Source: Corallium rubrum (lineage: Eukaryota; Cnidaria; Anthozoa; Scleralcyonacea; Coralliidae). From it: a DNA stretch of 64,000 nt. A model generated the notes under the pieces. The model was not told where the DNA came from. It saw only the letters and a program-made list of their open reading frames with translations, and made no database searches. Made by a program: the position numbers and the translations under genes. Below are positions 45,101 to 54,470 of this stretch, one piece after another (within the stretch, counting starts at the first letter, position 1; each line of letters opens with the position of its first letter). The stretch spans positions 62,001 through 126,000 of the forward strand of contig CAXIUP010000191.1 of NCBI GenBank assembly GCA_964035015.1. The letters are read 5' to 3'.

Positions 45101-47263
45101 GGTTTTATATATCTGATAAAGAAACCTCCTGATTTACATAAACTTTAGCTTTGATTTACTCGACTTAGACAACGTTATTTTTCAAACTTACTACGCCAGT
45201 GAACTTACCAAATGGGCCGTTTTTGAAGCTATTTAAAACATTCGCAGTACGTGCTTTATCAGATCTAAAACATTCGGCTATCGCCTCGTGTTTTAAATCT
45301 GATAAAACACTGCTGCTCATGTTTTAAATATTACATAAAAAAGTGTTCACGAAATTTTCATGAAAATAACAAATAAATAAAGTGCTTGTACTTTGTGCTT
45401 TCATTATTTCAATATATTATTATTTGTATGTGTTCTAACGACAACCAAATTTATACGAATCTTCAGCTTTATATATGGCAATTTTGTTGAATTAAATATA
45501 GTATAGACATATCTCGAAAGAACTATATACGTTTCTCTCTGACGAAGGGCCTTTGCTCGAAACGTTAGACTCCTACGCGTTCTCTGTTTCGGCAGTATAT
45601 CTAATCTTACTATATTCGATTGTTGTTTCTACACTGCCTACGCAGCGCCGTACTTTTATTTCACTATATATTTGATGTTTGAAGTTGGTTATAGTTATTT
45701 GTATCAGGAAACAAGCAATATTCATTTTAACCAGTGTGTAATGCATAAAAACGCAGTATATAAACACGTTAACTAGCAATGACGAACCTTCTTGGGAACA
45801 TTGCCATCAAGTTGTATCCAATAAAAGCCATCTTTAGCCTCTGCGTCTTTGTCCAAGATATCAGAGCAATCGTAACCAGGGTTGAACAATTCTCCAGGTG
45901 GGCTTACACCTAGATTAGAAAGTTTATACCGGCTGGTGGCGTACAATTACTCGTGATTATGAAGGAAATACCTATTTGCAACCTGCTGTATGTAATTATA
46001 CTTTTATAGTCAAACAGGCTGAAAGATCAGAACTAAAAACCAGCAATAAATTTAACCAAAGCCCACAAAATTTCATTTTAAATAACATTATGCAAAGCTT
46101 GAAAAAATTACAAAATAGTACATCCATCCATCCAGTGTTATCAAATTACAAAAAGCATTTACAAAAACGAAGAAATAAGAAAGACAATTACGATCGTATT
46201 CAATTTAGCAAACATATAGACCAGAAACAAGAGATCAAAAACTAAACAGAAATTCAAAAGCTTATATAAACAACGAAATATATCGTTGTAATGCATACCG
46301 TCGATTGGCCTCCACTGATAAATGCCATTGTTTTCAGTACAAATTAAAATTTTCTCCTTATTTTCTCGATCTTTGACCAACACTTCTTCAGCATGATTGC
46401 TTTTGTCACATGAACCAGGATCATCGCTGTCGAGAACTACGATGCCTCCCTATTCAATAAAAAATCACAAATTCAACAAACAAACAAACAAACAAACAAA
46501 CAGAGGGAGAAGATTGTCTTAAAACCTTGCCATGCATGAATAGACAACTCGGATAACTAAGCTTCCCGATCTCCTCATCTATACCAAAAGCAGTGGATAC
46601 GATTTTCGGTCTTGCCAAATTGTTTATCTCATTTACTTACACATCAACAATAGTCAATACAACTTTCTGTCTATAATTATATCCTGTTATATTAATGCAT
46701 TTTATAAGGTTGGTATATTAGTAACATGACCCACAACGTTACCCAAATGCAATCCCATCTATTCGAAACGTTACAGGTTCGAGTCCCGTCTAGAGTTCAA
46801 AGTTTCCTGAGTATTAACATGTAACCACAGGTTGTACAGCAAGAACTAACAAAAAATTACAAACTCCAAGCTGAGAGTACTACACTAACTAACGACAGCT
46901 TATACAGCAAGAACAAACAAAACATTACAAACTCCAAGCTGAAAGTACTATACTAACTAACGATAGCTTATACAGCAGGAAAAAACAAAACTTTACAAAC
47001 TCCAAGCTGAAAGTACTATACTAATTAACGACAGCTTGTACAGCAAGAACTAACAAAACATTACAAACTCCAAGCTGAAAGTACTATACTAACTAACGAC
47101 AGCTTGTACAGCAAGAACTAACAAAACATTACAAATCTCAAGCATGTTAACGTATAATTCGAATGATGGTCCCGCATAGACAGATATAAAAAGCCAAACT
47201 TACCTCACAAACATTGAATGATATTCCACAAAAGAGTACAACAATTCCAAACCAGCAATCCAT
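32789..47263 (-). CDS. Secreted fibrinogen-like / coiled-coil / TLDc protein, 14 exons
   Basis: Exons in transcript order: 47204-47263, 46299-46449, 45788-45909, 44140-44348, 43677-43869, 43420-43520, 42941-43013, 42633-42857, 42391-42429, 42040-42174, 40747-40824, 40404-40629, 38177-38398, 32789-33105. All have GT-AG introns and every phase agrees, giving 716 residues. Residues 1-20 form a signal peptide. C85 to about 378 hold a fibrinogen-like start (YDCSDILDKDAEAKDGFYWI, VWCDMTTDGGGFMLIGRK) and a Cys-rich region (CGPTTSGIGD, CCACYGPLAGTGNYCGDDC) like cnidarian 'skeletal organic matrix protein 5' relatives. Residues 392-436 resemble a collagen-type trimerisation segment. Residues 437-537 form a coiled coil. 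Residues 538-716 are a TLDc domain. TLDc proteins are usually intracellular, so a secreted one is unusual. Two genes (split at 40.8-42.0 kb) remain possible, but the frames join cleanly and no stop or start lies between. Confidence 0.75.
33600..33722. repeat. Foldback repeat in the last intron
   Basis: ACTACTTAAC...GGTCATTACGG is mirrored loosely by CCGAGATTTGATACTTTAC...TTATTAAGTAGG. Related to 9213-9376. Confidence 0.5.
33888..34042. repeat. Four palindromic GGGGT...ATCCCC boxes
   Basis: CTGGGGTATATAATCCCC, AGGGGTAATAATCCCC, AAAGGGGTAGCGACCCCC and AAGGGGTCATAATCCCC occur about 35-45 bp apart, each followed by a GGAC or AGAC motif. No gene. Confidence 0.7.
34043..36190. other. Intron sequence, no gene seen
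   Basis: Inside the intron between TLDc exons 14 and 13. AT-rich; a short hydrophobic frame at 35687-35995 has no recognisable features. Confidence 0.5.
36205..36415 (+). repeat. Degenerate tandem repeat, GTAAAAATCGCAC core
   Basis: Six to seven diverged units about 30 bp apart: CCGTAAAAATCGCACATGG, CCCGTAAAAATCTCTGACG, CTGTTAAAATTGCACGAG, CTTAAAAATCGCACGTAC and so on. Non-coding. Confidence 0.6.
37497..37885 (+). repeat. Compound pentanucleotide microsatellite, (AAAAC)n then (AAGGC)n
   Basis: About 27 AAAAC units switch abruptly near 37637 to about 45 AAGGC units, ending with three AAGAC and two AAAAC units. All long frames here (KQNKT, ARQGK, LPCLA) are repeat artefacts. In the last intron of the TLDc gene. 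Confidence 0.97.
38177..38398 (-). CDS. Exon 13: first half of the TLDc domain
   Basis: Contains SSVILLGRLDFLKHIQQWLP, TRWNLCYRASEDGWAASTFH and KGATVTIVRVGKYIFGGYND. These match the TLDc hallmarks (LLYRaS.DG.s...FH..CD.kG.T..iv...g.iFGGy...sW). Phase 1 at both ends. The 5-kb intron that follows holds microsatellites. Confidence 0.85.
38510..38809. mobile_element. Foldback MITE with TTAA target site
   Basis: The arms start AGTGCCTATCTCAGGGTTGG and run over 90 bp as near-perfect complements, with a loop near 38640. It is flanked by TTAA on both sides (38506-38509, 38810-38813), the target of piggyBac and Kolobok elements. The end sequence does not tell which. Confidence 0.88.
38868..39485. mobile_element. 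Possible element with CATGGCGAGAAAT ends
   Basis: CATGGCGAGAAATGGTGGACA at 38868 is mirrored by ATTATTTCTCGCCATGTCCA near 39465. The interior is AT-rich and non-coding. It is in the intron between exons 13 and 12. Confidence 0.45.
40404..40824 (-). CDS. Exons 11-12: coiled-coil stalk
   Basis: Exon 11 (40747-40824) reads VLEKTSKMVEPKLNQFEKKL and on to NQK. Exon 12 (40404-40629) contains three related stretches (TDLSRLKTQLGNVN, TDLSQLKTRLESHVN, NDLSRLDTELRNVN) with leucine spacing typical of a coiled coil. The near-repeats suggest internal duplication. This stalk would set the oligomeric state and separate the head from the TLDc domain. Confidence 0.75.
41917..42035. mobile_element. Foldback element (ACAATTAGACAACTCG)
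   Basis: AAACAATTAGACAACTCG...GAAAACTCGGGCTCGTTGTC forms a nearly complete hairpin with a GGCTTCGCC loop region. It abuts the donor of TLDc-gene exon 10. Same family as 31950-32050 and 8085-8212. Confidence 0.8.
42040..46449 (-). CDS. Exons 2-10: fibrinogen-like / skeletal-matrix-like region
   Basis: Exon 2 has GGIVVLDSDDPGSCDKSNHA and CTENNGIYQW. Exon 3 opens the fibrinogen-like fold (NPGYDCSDILDK). Exon 4 has WCDMTTDGGGFMLIGRK. Exon 5 has KNLMIMDQGGCGPTTSGIGD and FRCSVFGFAHHPASKFGW. Exon 8 has CCACYGPLAGTGNYCGDDC. Exons 9-10 end with RKDNKKLYVRANKTWNVV, which resembles collagen NC trimerisation segments. The paired cysteines fit an extracellular protein. The classical fibrinogen C-terminus (calcium loop, GGWW) is not seen, so it is only fibrinogen-like at its start. 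Confidence 0.75.
43190..43275. repeat. Hairpin of SINE-B halves
   Basis: TTTCTGAGACC...ACAGGGTTCGAACCTGCAAC faces its own complement across a short loop. It carries a B-box-like GGTTCGAACC in one arm, so it looks like two inverted 3' parts of the tRNA-derived family. Confidence 0.6.
44668..44872. repeat. Inverted repeat, CCATGGCCAGGCGCGTGTTT arms
   Basis: The left arm at 44678 and right arm at about 44846 are complementary (AAACACGCGCCTGGCCATGG). The interior has repeated AAAATCTGCC units. It is in the intron between exons 4 and 3. Confidence 0.65.
45047..45212 (+). repeat. Dispersed repeat, copy 1
   Basis: Shares about 165 bp (AAATCAGTACCATG, CCTGATTTACATAAACTTTA, CTTAGACAACGTTATTTTTC) with 56835-57000. 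No coding frame is evident. Confidence 0.75.
45226..45345. repeat. Foldback repeat
   Basis: TTTAAAACATTCGCAG...GTGCTTTATCAGAT is mirrored by ATCTGATAAAACACTGCTGC...TGTTTTAAA. Intronic. Confidence 0.7.
45536..45569 (+). ncRNA. Hammerhead-ribozyme-like motif
   Basis: TCT, CTGACGA (45539-45545), GGGCCTTTGCTC, GAAACGTT (45559-45566), AGA. Stem I is only TCT/AGA. About 60 bp downstream (TTTCGGCAGTATAT ... CTTACTA) matches the copy at 51704, so both belong to one repeat family. Plus strand, opposite to the surrounding gene. Confidence 0.45.
46778..47158 (+). repeat. SINE-B fragment with a tandem-amplified tail (68-69-bp unit)
   Basis: Starts with a B box (AGGTTCGAGTCCCGTC). Then about four units of ACAAACTCCAAGCTGAAAGT ... 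CTAACGACAGCTTGTACAGC follow, with starts near 46858, 46927, 46995, 47063 and 47131. It lies in intron 1 of the TLDc gene. Confidence 0.85.
47204..47263 (-). CDS. Exon 1: signal peptide
   Basis: MDCWFGIVVLFCGISFNVCE: a short N-terminus, a hydrophobic core and a Ser-Phe-Asn-Val-Cys end, followed by the donor GAG|GTAAG in phase 0. The ATG is preceded in frame by AT-rich non-coding sequence. This start places the protein in the secretory path. Confidence 0.75.
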
Positions 47264-47345
47264 CTTGAATCAAGATAAAACCAATTCAAACCAGGTTTAC
47301 TGCGGTTAGACCAAATTGATCACGCTCTTTTATTACCGAGCAGGA
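47264..47345 (-). promoter_or_regulatory. Likely 5' region of the secreted TLDc gene
   Basis: On the minus strand a TATA-like AATAAAAGAGCG lies about 55-65 bp upstream of the ATG, followed by a short putative 5' leader. No initiator or spacing can be verified by eye. Confidence 0.25.
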
Positions 47346-47800
47346 CAGTCAGTTCGTGTTGCGCAAAGTGAGTGGTTTGATAAGTTTTTGACAGATAAGG
47401 AAGCTAAGCCGCACTATTTTCTCCAAAGGAGATTTAACAAGCAAATAAACTATTATTTCTCACATCAAACTCATCATTTCCAGCTGTGTTTTGGAAGTAT
47501 TTGTTGTCAATATTGTCTAAGGCACACACACAATGAAAATTCAATATGTCTAGTTCCCATATGAAACTGGAACTCGAAAAAAATATGCACATGCGCGTCA
47601 ATTACGGAGTTGAAAGATGTTATACGTCGGTACATCATTTTGGCCAGATCTAAGTGAGAGGAAGTTCACGGTTAACGTGCATTAATCAAAATGCTATAAC
47701 AAAACTAAAAATATTTCCCCCCAACATTTTCTTCAACATTTGGAGTATCAACTAACCGAATTATTAATAAATCAAACCCAAACAACTTCATTCTGCGATT

Positions 47801-48178
47801 ATTATATCAACATTAGCCTACTACTTGGTAATGCACAAAAATAATAAAACATTTTTTATATTCATAATCTATATTATCATAATATCAACATTAATATTTG
47901 GTAATGCACAAAAATAATAAAGCATTTTTTAAATTCAGAACCTATGTTATTATAATATCGACATTAATATTTGGTAATACACAAAAATAATAAAGCATTT
48001 TTCAATTTCAGAATCTAGATTATGATATCAACATTAATAATTGGTAATACACAAAAATAATAAAGCAGTTTTCAAATTTAGAATGTAGATTATGATATCA
48101 ACATTAATATTTGGTAATACATAAAAATAATATAAAGCATTTTTTAAATTTAGATTATTATATCAACATAATATTTAG
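47801..48178 (+). repeat. Tandem repeat, about 70-bp unit, five copies
   Basis: The unit includes AACATTAATATTTGGTAATA, CACAAAAATAATAAAGCATT and AGAATCTAGATTATGATATC. AT-rich and non-coding. It lies about 0.5 kb upstream of the secreted TLDc gene. Confidence 0.88.
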
Positions 48179-49200
48179 GAAAAACAAATGTTGTATCAAG
48201 GTTGGAATAAAATCATGCATGCAAAAATGCTGGACAATCCAAAGTTAAATTTAAAATAATCAATTTCAAAAGTGGTGTTATAGCACTTGAAAAAAATTAT
48301 AATGAACCTGCAAGATTTGTTTGCAGTTTAACAAAAATGTGTGCTCTCGATTTAAAATCCGCATCCGAGCAAACAGAGCTCTCTTGAATAATCATGTACT
48401 AAACCAATATTGTCCAATTTGGAGAGAAGGACGAAAGGAAGGGACTGCGTAAATATCATGTTCTATTTTGCGAAACACCACAGCTGTTGATGTTTAACAC
48501 GTGTTCAAGTAAAAGACATTCTCGACATCATTAAGTAGAAATTTTCAGGTTGTTTAATTAGACTGAAATCTGATTGGCTAATCAATTAGCCAGCGCCAAC
48601 AGCCGTCTTTTTGACAGCTTTCATAGATTTTGCGGGTTTTGAACTGCACATTAATTTTATGATGAATATAGTTAAGATCTTTCATTATTCTATTATTTTT
48701 CTCGGCATCAATTGGCGGTAAAAACCTATACCTAATATGGGTAATATAAGGGAGTGTTTTTGAGGCGGTCTGAACTCCGGTCTGAATTTACGCATTTCTA
48801 TTTTTGTTTACATGCAAGGTTTGCTTGAAATTAGCTTTTGTTATTAATCAAGTATATGATCGCTGCTACTTCAAGATTCGTGTCAATGGCCTTCCAGCTC
48901 ATTACAACGCGGGAGGCATTATTTCATGTGGATTTGACACCAATCTCCTTTAAAATAACGTATTGAGTTTGAGAGGTGAAAGTATGCTTATTGAGTTGGT
49001 TAACATGCTTCTTTTTGCACTCCCAATGAGACTCTGAAAAGCCAACCTGGAGTTACAGGTCTTTTGGTCTTATAATGCATATATTCTACACTCGAAATTT
49101 TCTTTCACCCAAATTACCTAGAACATGCAATTTAATCGAGTGAAATGCCAAATATAACTTGTAATATACCCAACTCTACTCTCGGCACTACCACATTTTG
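48179..49200. other. No supported gene
   Basis: AT-rich sequence with no persistent frame or recognised repeat end. Confidence 0.5.
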
Positions 49201-49202
49201 TA

Positions 49203-49378
49203 TACAGAACTCTTGGCAATGGTTTCCGTAGCTGAGTGGTCAGAGCACAGCACTAGCATCGCAGGGGCGCGGGTTCAATTCCTTTCTGGAAGACCTTGAT
49301 GTTGTATTTTTCGCAACTGGTCTCGGTTTGGTCTTATAATGTATATATTCTACACTAGAAATTTTCCTTCAGAAAATT
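49203..49378 (+). mobile_element. tRNA-derived SINE, family A
   Basis: The tRNA-like head at about 49220-49293 has GTAGCTGAGTGG (A box) and GGTTCAATTCC (B box). It is followed by TTTTTCGCAACTGGTCTCGG and TATATTCTACACTAGAAATT, the family tail also seen near 57.6-58.5 kb. Confidence 0.75.
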
Positions 49379-49439
49379 ACCTAGACCTGAAATTAGGTCG
49401 GCGTGAACCAATTCTCAGGCAAAATTTATTAAATGATCT

Positions 49440-49945
49440 ATCTATCTTTCTGAAGTCATTTAAAGAGGCAACATCAAAATTTGAACTTGTCCAAATTATG
49501 TATGCTATACGTCAAGATTTGGAAATCTTCTCCTAAAGGCTTCCCTTGTCCTTGTTGGGCTTCTTGTTTCATGATAGGAAAGTACCATGAATGCTCTTTC
49601 CTCGGGAGTTAATTGTTGTCCAACCATCTTAAGACGGATGAAGTAAAGTGCACTTCTGCCTACATGGCAAACATGTGCATATAACTCTCATGAGGATTGT
49701 TATTACTCCAAGGAACCCCACATGATTTGATGCCGCATTGCTTCATTTGGAATCAAACTTTATTCCATGGATATGTATTCAAACTAGTATTCCGCACTCA
49801 AACAAAGCTGGGGTCAAAAACGGGATGGGCGACATTCGTTTGGGACACCCTGTATTTTTCCAAATCTGTAGGTGGCATAGATAATTTGAATAATTTGGAC
49901 AAGTTAAAATTTGGATGTTGCCTCTTTAAATGACTCCAGGAAGCG
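49440..49945. repeat. Inverted repeat, about 55-bp arms
   Basis: The left arm (TTTCTGAAGTCATTTAAAGA ... GTCCAAATTAT) is mirrored at about 49886-49940. The interior includes GGGACACCCTGTAT. Probably a decayed DNA transposon; the superfamily is not certain. Confidence 0.65.
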
Positions 49946-50429
49946 AGTAGATAACTATTTAGCTCTGAAAATTTCAGACAACAAAGAAGGAGTGATGGGC
50001 TTTCGGCGTGATATAAAAATTTATTTCTTGTACCCAAATTAAAGAAGATGCAAAACAAAAACGGATGGGGGGCATGTTTTTTGGGACCTGTGCAGTAAAA
50101 ACAGTTAATCCGACCTGAATTCAGGCATTTTCTTCCCATCTTCGTTTCTGCTTTGAGTTAGGTGATCTAAACGAAACATGAACCTTAATTTTTGTAATAT
50201 AGGCGTAGGTATTGGGAATTATACTATCCGACGAATAAATTTATTTCAACCTTACAATTCTGTTCAGGAAGAATCTTAGACAATTTTGACAAACTCCGAG
50301 AATCAAAATAACAATAGGAGTCAACAAGATACTGAAAATAACCAAACAATGAAACATATAATACTAATTTAGCAAAGTAAACTACGGCCATGCAAACAAT
50401 CTATATCTGACATGCGGCTGAGTGTTGCA

Positions 50430-50700
50430 TGTAGCGGCCTTTGCTGAAAGAAAATTTCGAGTATAAGAATATATATACTTTAAGACCAAACCAGGACCAG
50501 TCGCGAAAACGCAACATCAAGGCCTTTTGGCTGAAAAAAATCGAACCCGCGCGACCCTGCGATTCTCGTGCAGCGCTCCAACTACGGAGGCCGTTGCCGA
50601 GAGCTTTATAAGGAATTCTGTATAAATGGCGGTAAAGCTAAAAGAAGAATTGGATATATTACAAGTATTTCACTCAATTCAACTGCATGTTCTAGGGATT
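50430..50700 (-). mobile_element. tRNA-derived SINE, family A, diverged
   Basis: Minus-strand tRNA-like head around 50521-50592 (CGGAGGCCGTTGCC side, TCGAACCCGC B box complement) with the AAGACCAAACCAGGACCAGT tail. Confidence 0.65.
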
Positions 50701-51180
50701 TTTGGAAAAGGACAATTTTGTGTAAAAATATATACATTTTAAAACCAAACCAGGAGAAGTGGCGAAAACGCAACATCAAGTCTTCTGGTTAAGAATGAAA
50801 CTCGCGACTCTGCGTGCGATAGTAGTACAGTGCTCGGACGGTCTGACCACCGAGCTATAAGAGGGTCAGTGGCGGATTACCCAGTAGGCTGAGTAGGCTG
50901 AAGCCGACAGGCCCGGGCTTGCAAGAGGCCCGTAATTTCCAGAGAATGGATTTTTCATTAAAATTAGTTGTTATACGAATATCAGGGCCGTATCGTACAC
51001 TGTCTCAGAATGCAGGAAATGGCGTTTCCGAGACTCTAAATTCAAAAAAATTTCCGGAAAATATCGTCATAAAGGCCCGTGAATTTTATTTAGCCTCCAG
51101 GCCCCGAAACTGATAATCCACCACTGAAGAGGGTTGCTGCCAAGAGCTTAATAGTAACGACTTCTCTATATATAATGTTT
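50701..51180 (-). mobile_element. tRNA-derived SINE, family A, interrupted by a hAT MITE
   Basis: The tail AAACCAAACCAGGAGAAGTG and a decayed tRNA-like head run to 50866. The element resumes at 51127 with GGTTGCTGCCAAGAGC, which matches the continuation in other copies. Confidence 0.7.
50867..51126. mobile_element. hAT MITE with 8-bp target duplication, nested in a SINE
   Basis: Ends CAGTGGCGGATTA and TAATCCACCACTG. Flanks AAGAGGGT on both sides (50859-50866, 51127-51134). The interior has AGGCCCG boxes and AAATTTCCGG, shared with other hAT MITEs here. Confidence 0.93.
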
Positions 51181-51700
51181 ATTCATTAAGCTTCGCCACA
51201 TTTGCGACTATAATACAAATATGACAAACTACACACAACATTACACACAACAAGCACGGTATATAGCAACGCAACCGCAACAGCTTAGCTTTATAGGTTT
51301 AAACAAATGCGGACTAAAAACAACCACTATAGGTCGATTACACAACGCACATTGTTACATTTACAACAGACAGATTTTCAACTATTTTTTGCGTCATTAT
51401 ATAGGTCAAGTTTACAGCAGTAACACAAACTAAATACAAATCTAATTCAAATTCTTTATATCTTATTGTTCGCTGTTTTAGTTCGGTCAAAAGAATATTC
51501 CATGTTCTAGTGGTTTTAATTTGTTAAAAAAAGATTTCTGAAAAGCAAGAGTTTTGCATTTACGCTGGTTAATCATATGCCTCTACCTGAATTTAATCTT
51601 GTTACTTGGTGTTGATGCAGGGTGCTAGGCAAGATATCTGGATTGAAATCAAAGTAGTGCGCTGCGTAGGCCGTGTTGAAAAACAAATCGATAAGGTTTC

Positions 51701-51790
51701 TCTCTGACGAAGGGCCATCGCTCGAAACGTTGTTGACTTATACGTTCTTTGTTTCGGCGGTATATATCCAACCTTACTACATTTCGATAT
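51701..51790 (+). ncRNA. Hammerhead-like core and downstream conserved tail
   Basis: CTGACGA (51704-51710), GGGCCATCGCTC, GAAACGTT (51724-51731). Then TTTGTTTCGGCGGTATATAT and CCAACCTTACTAC match the repeat at 45.54-45.62 kb. Stem I is poor, so this copy may be inactive. Confidence 0.4.
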
Positions 51791-52416
51791 CTGGATTAAG
51801 TCGTATAAGTCCTTTAAATGAGAGAATTGCTTGGGTAAATTACAAGTAATATTTAGGGAGTTACTCTTTTAAACTGCATGTTGAATAGATTTTTGGACAA
51901 GGAGTAATTTCGAGTAATCGAGTGTAAGAAAATGTACATTTTCAGACCAAACGCCGTTGACGCGAATTTCCCCCGGAAAATTTTTGAATTTTGGGTCTCT
52001 GAAACGGCATTTCCCGCATTTTGAGGGCACTATTGAGCAAAATATAAAGGTCTTAAATCACAATTTTAGCAGTGTATCGCACCATGAATTTTGACTTTGA
52101 CAGTTCGTTGCGTGGGCGTGTGAACTGAAAATGTCGTGTACTTCGGAGTTCGGTATATTTGCGCTAAGACCAGATGGCTAAGTGTTGCGTTAATATCATC
52201 TTTATGATATTAACGTATTTCTCTTTAGAAATACCATAAAAGAATCAAAGATTATTATTTAGGCATTTTAATTTCAATTTTTCGAAGCGAAATGTGTGTG
52301 TGTGTGGGGCTAATTATGTCCAAAAAGTGGGGGGATGTGTCCCCCCTCCACCCCCCCCCCCCCCCGGATTGACGCGCCTGCTATCAAGCCCATCGTGTTG
52401 TCGAAAAACGTTATCT

Positions 52417-52454
<38 letters not shown>

Positions 52455-52910
52455 GGGGGGAAATCTCGGAAAGTCATGCAAAGTCTCATGAAAGGGTTAA
52501 TGGTATTAAGAAATAACTATAAGACACAATGTTTGAACCAAACTTTTATATTTGAAGTAGTTACTGTTTAATTTCAATTTATTTTTAATTTATTCAAAGG
52601 TTAATTAAGTTCCCCGCGTATATGCGCGGCATTTGTTTATTTCTGAGACTCAAACAAAAAAAAACTTGATGCAGTTGATATATTTCGTATTATACGGCTC
52701 TGAAGAAGAGCACAGCGTTTTGAGCCAACTCCATATTTAAATTAAGGCGAATAACATTGCTCATTTGACTAAAAACGGACGGTTTTGCTGCTTATAAATA
52801 TAGCGTCACCTCGCAACAGAAACGCAGATTTAAAATTCCACTCAACCGTAAGGACAATGAATAATCAACATAGAAATGTAAACAAACTCCGTAGTAACAA
52901 CTGTGCATGA
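51791..52910. other. No gene; GC-run repeat remnants
   Basis: Includes a fragment of SINE-A tail (51890-51945), hAT-MITE-like pieces (AAAATTTTTGAATTTTGGG near 51978), a (GT)n run near 52296 and a C15 tract near 52351. Confidence 0.5.
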
Positions 52911-53504
52911 TTCAGGCCCGTTTCAAACGTTGTTCTTAATACAAGCACTAAGCGAGACAGAAGAGCGACGTTTGAATCAATTAAGAGCGGCAGATTGTAT
53001 TTGGAGCGGCAAGGCCTGTCGTATTATGCGACGTTGGAACGAATTTGATTCAAACGTCGAACTTTTCATGTGCCGAACCTAATGCATAAATTATTTTACC
53101 TTAAAATTTGGGTTGAACAAGAATTGAGCATGCATGTGCAGAGGTCCGAGAATGAGGTAGAATCGTGGGACAAACGCTTTATATGACATTTCTAACAACA
53201 TAAGTACATGATATCTTTCAATAATACGTTATTAGCCATCTTCTTCTAGGCCTGTCTGACAAGTAGAAAACATGGTTATAGAAAACATCGTGTATAAATT
53301 ATCGGCAGTGTGTCGTAAAGCTAGAATCAAACTAATTTTATCATAAATTCGAGCAATTTGTGCTTCAAATGCGTTCGATGTATAGTGTGCATTAAAGTCT
53401 GTCGAGACGATAGCATTATTACGTGCTTAAAATAGAATTGATGTTTGTTTATAAAAAAAAACAATTAAGAGCGACTCTGGAGCGACGTTTGAACAACACG
53501 TTGC

Positions 53505-53868
53505 TCTCACTGATCTCAAATAAGACTCATTATATACTGGATAGAGCATCCGGTGCTCGCTGTGAAGTCGGAATAAATTAGTAGCGGCCATTTCAAGTGG
53601 GACCCACTTGGTTTTCATACAGCCACTTTTAAGTTCTCCCATAGCGACAGATACATGTCACAAAAATTTAGCTGGTTTTCGTTAAAAATCCGATCATTTA
53701 AAGCGAAAACCAGAGGCGAAAACTATGATTCAGCAATATTGTGGGTGCCACCGGATATGGTGGCCGCGAGATTTTTAGCCTCACTTCCGACTTCAATTTT
53801 TGCCGCGCGCGAAACAATAGATGCTCTATCCAGTATAATGAGTATATTATTTGAGATCAGTGGTTGCT
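53505..53868 (+). mobile_element. MITE, TCTCAAATAA...ACTGGATAGAGCATC ends, copy 1
   Basis: GATCTCAAATAAGACTCATT ... GATAGAGCATC is mirrored by GATGCTCTATCC...ATTATTTGAGATC. Its interior recurs in reverse at 54106-54470. The frames over it (MSQKFSWFSLKIRSFKAKTR) are shared only because of the repeat. Confidence 0.75.
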
Positions 53869-54105
53869 CTTCAGTTATCCTGCGAGTTTCCGACCTACGC
53901 AGGCTTCGGGGGAAAGTGCTCTGCCAACAAACTCGATATTTCTTTTTGAGCATGCGTGAACGGTTGCCAAGACACTATTTTGGCCCAGGCTCTAACACGT
54001 CACTTCCTATTTTTCTGCTTACGTGTGTTCGTAAACTAGAACTTGTTTGACCTGTTTAAAACCTGACTGACTCGCCCCAAACTTGGGGCGAAGATCGAGT
54101 TTGTT

Positions 54106-54470
54106 GGCAGAGCCCACTGATCTCAAATAATATACTCATTATACTGGATAGAGCATCTATTGTTTCTCGCGTGGCAAAAATTGAAGTCGGAAGTGAGGCT
54201 AAAAATCTCGCGGCGGCCATATCCGGTGGGACCCACAATATTGCTGAATCATAGTTTTCGCCTCTGGTTTTCGCTTTAAATGATCGGATTTTTAACGAAA
54301 ACCAGCTAAATTTTTGTGACATGTATCTGTCGCTATGGGAGAACTTAAAAGTGGCTGTATGAAAACCAAGTGGGTCCCACCTGAAATGGCCGCCGCTAAT
54401 TTATTCCGACTTCACAGCGAGCACCCGATGCTCTATCCCAGTATAATGAGTCTATTATTTGAGATGAGTG
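54106..54470 (-). mobile_element. Same MITE, inverted copy 2
   Basis: Near-identical reverse complement of 53505-53868, so the pair forms a roughly 360-bp-arm inverted repeat with about 240 bp between the arms. A more diverged relative lies at about 56270-56815. Confidence 0.75.

Noticed and set aside
52699-52732. Further hammerhead-like core (CTGAAGAAGAGC)
   Set aside because: The GAAAC box is replaced by GAGCC and stem II does not form.
53655-54322. Frame MSQKFSWFSLKIRSF on both strands
   Set aside because: Present twice only because a MITE is present twice in inverted orientation.
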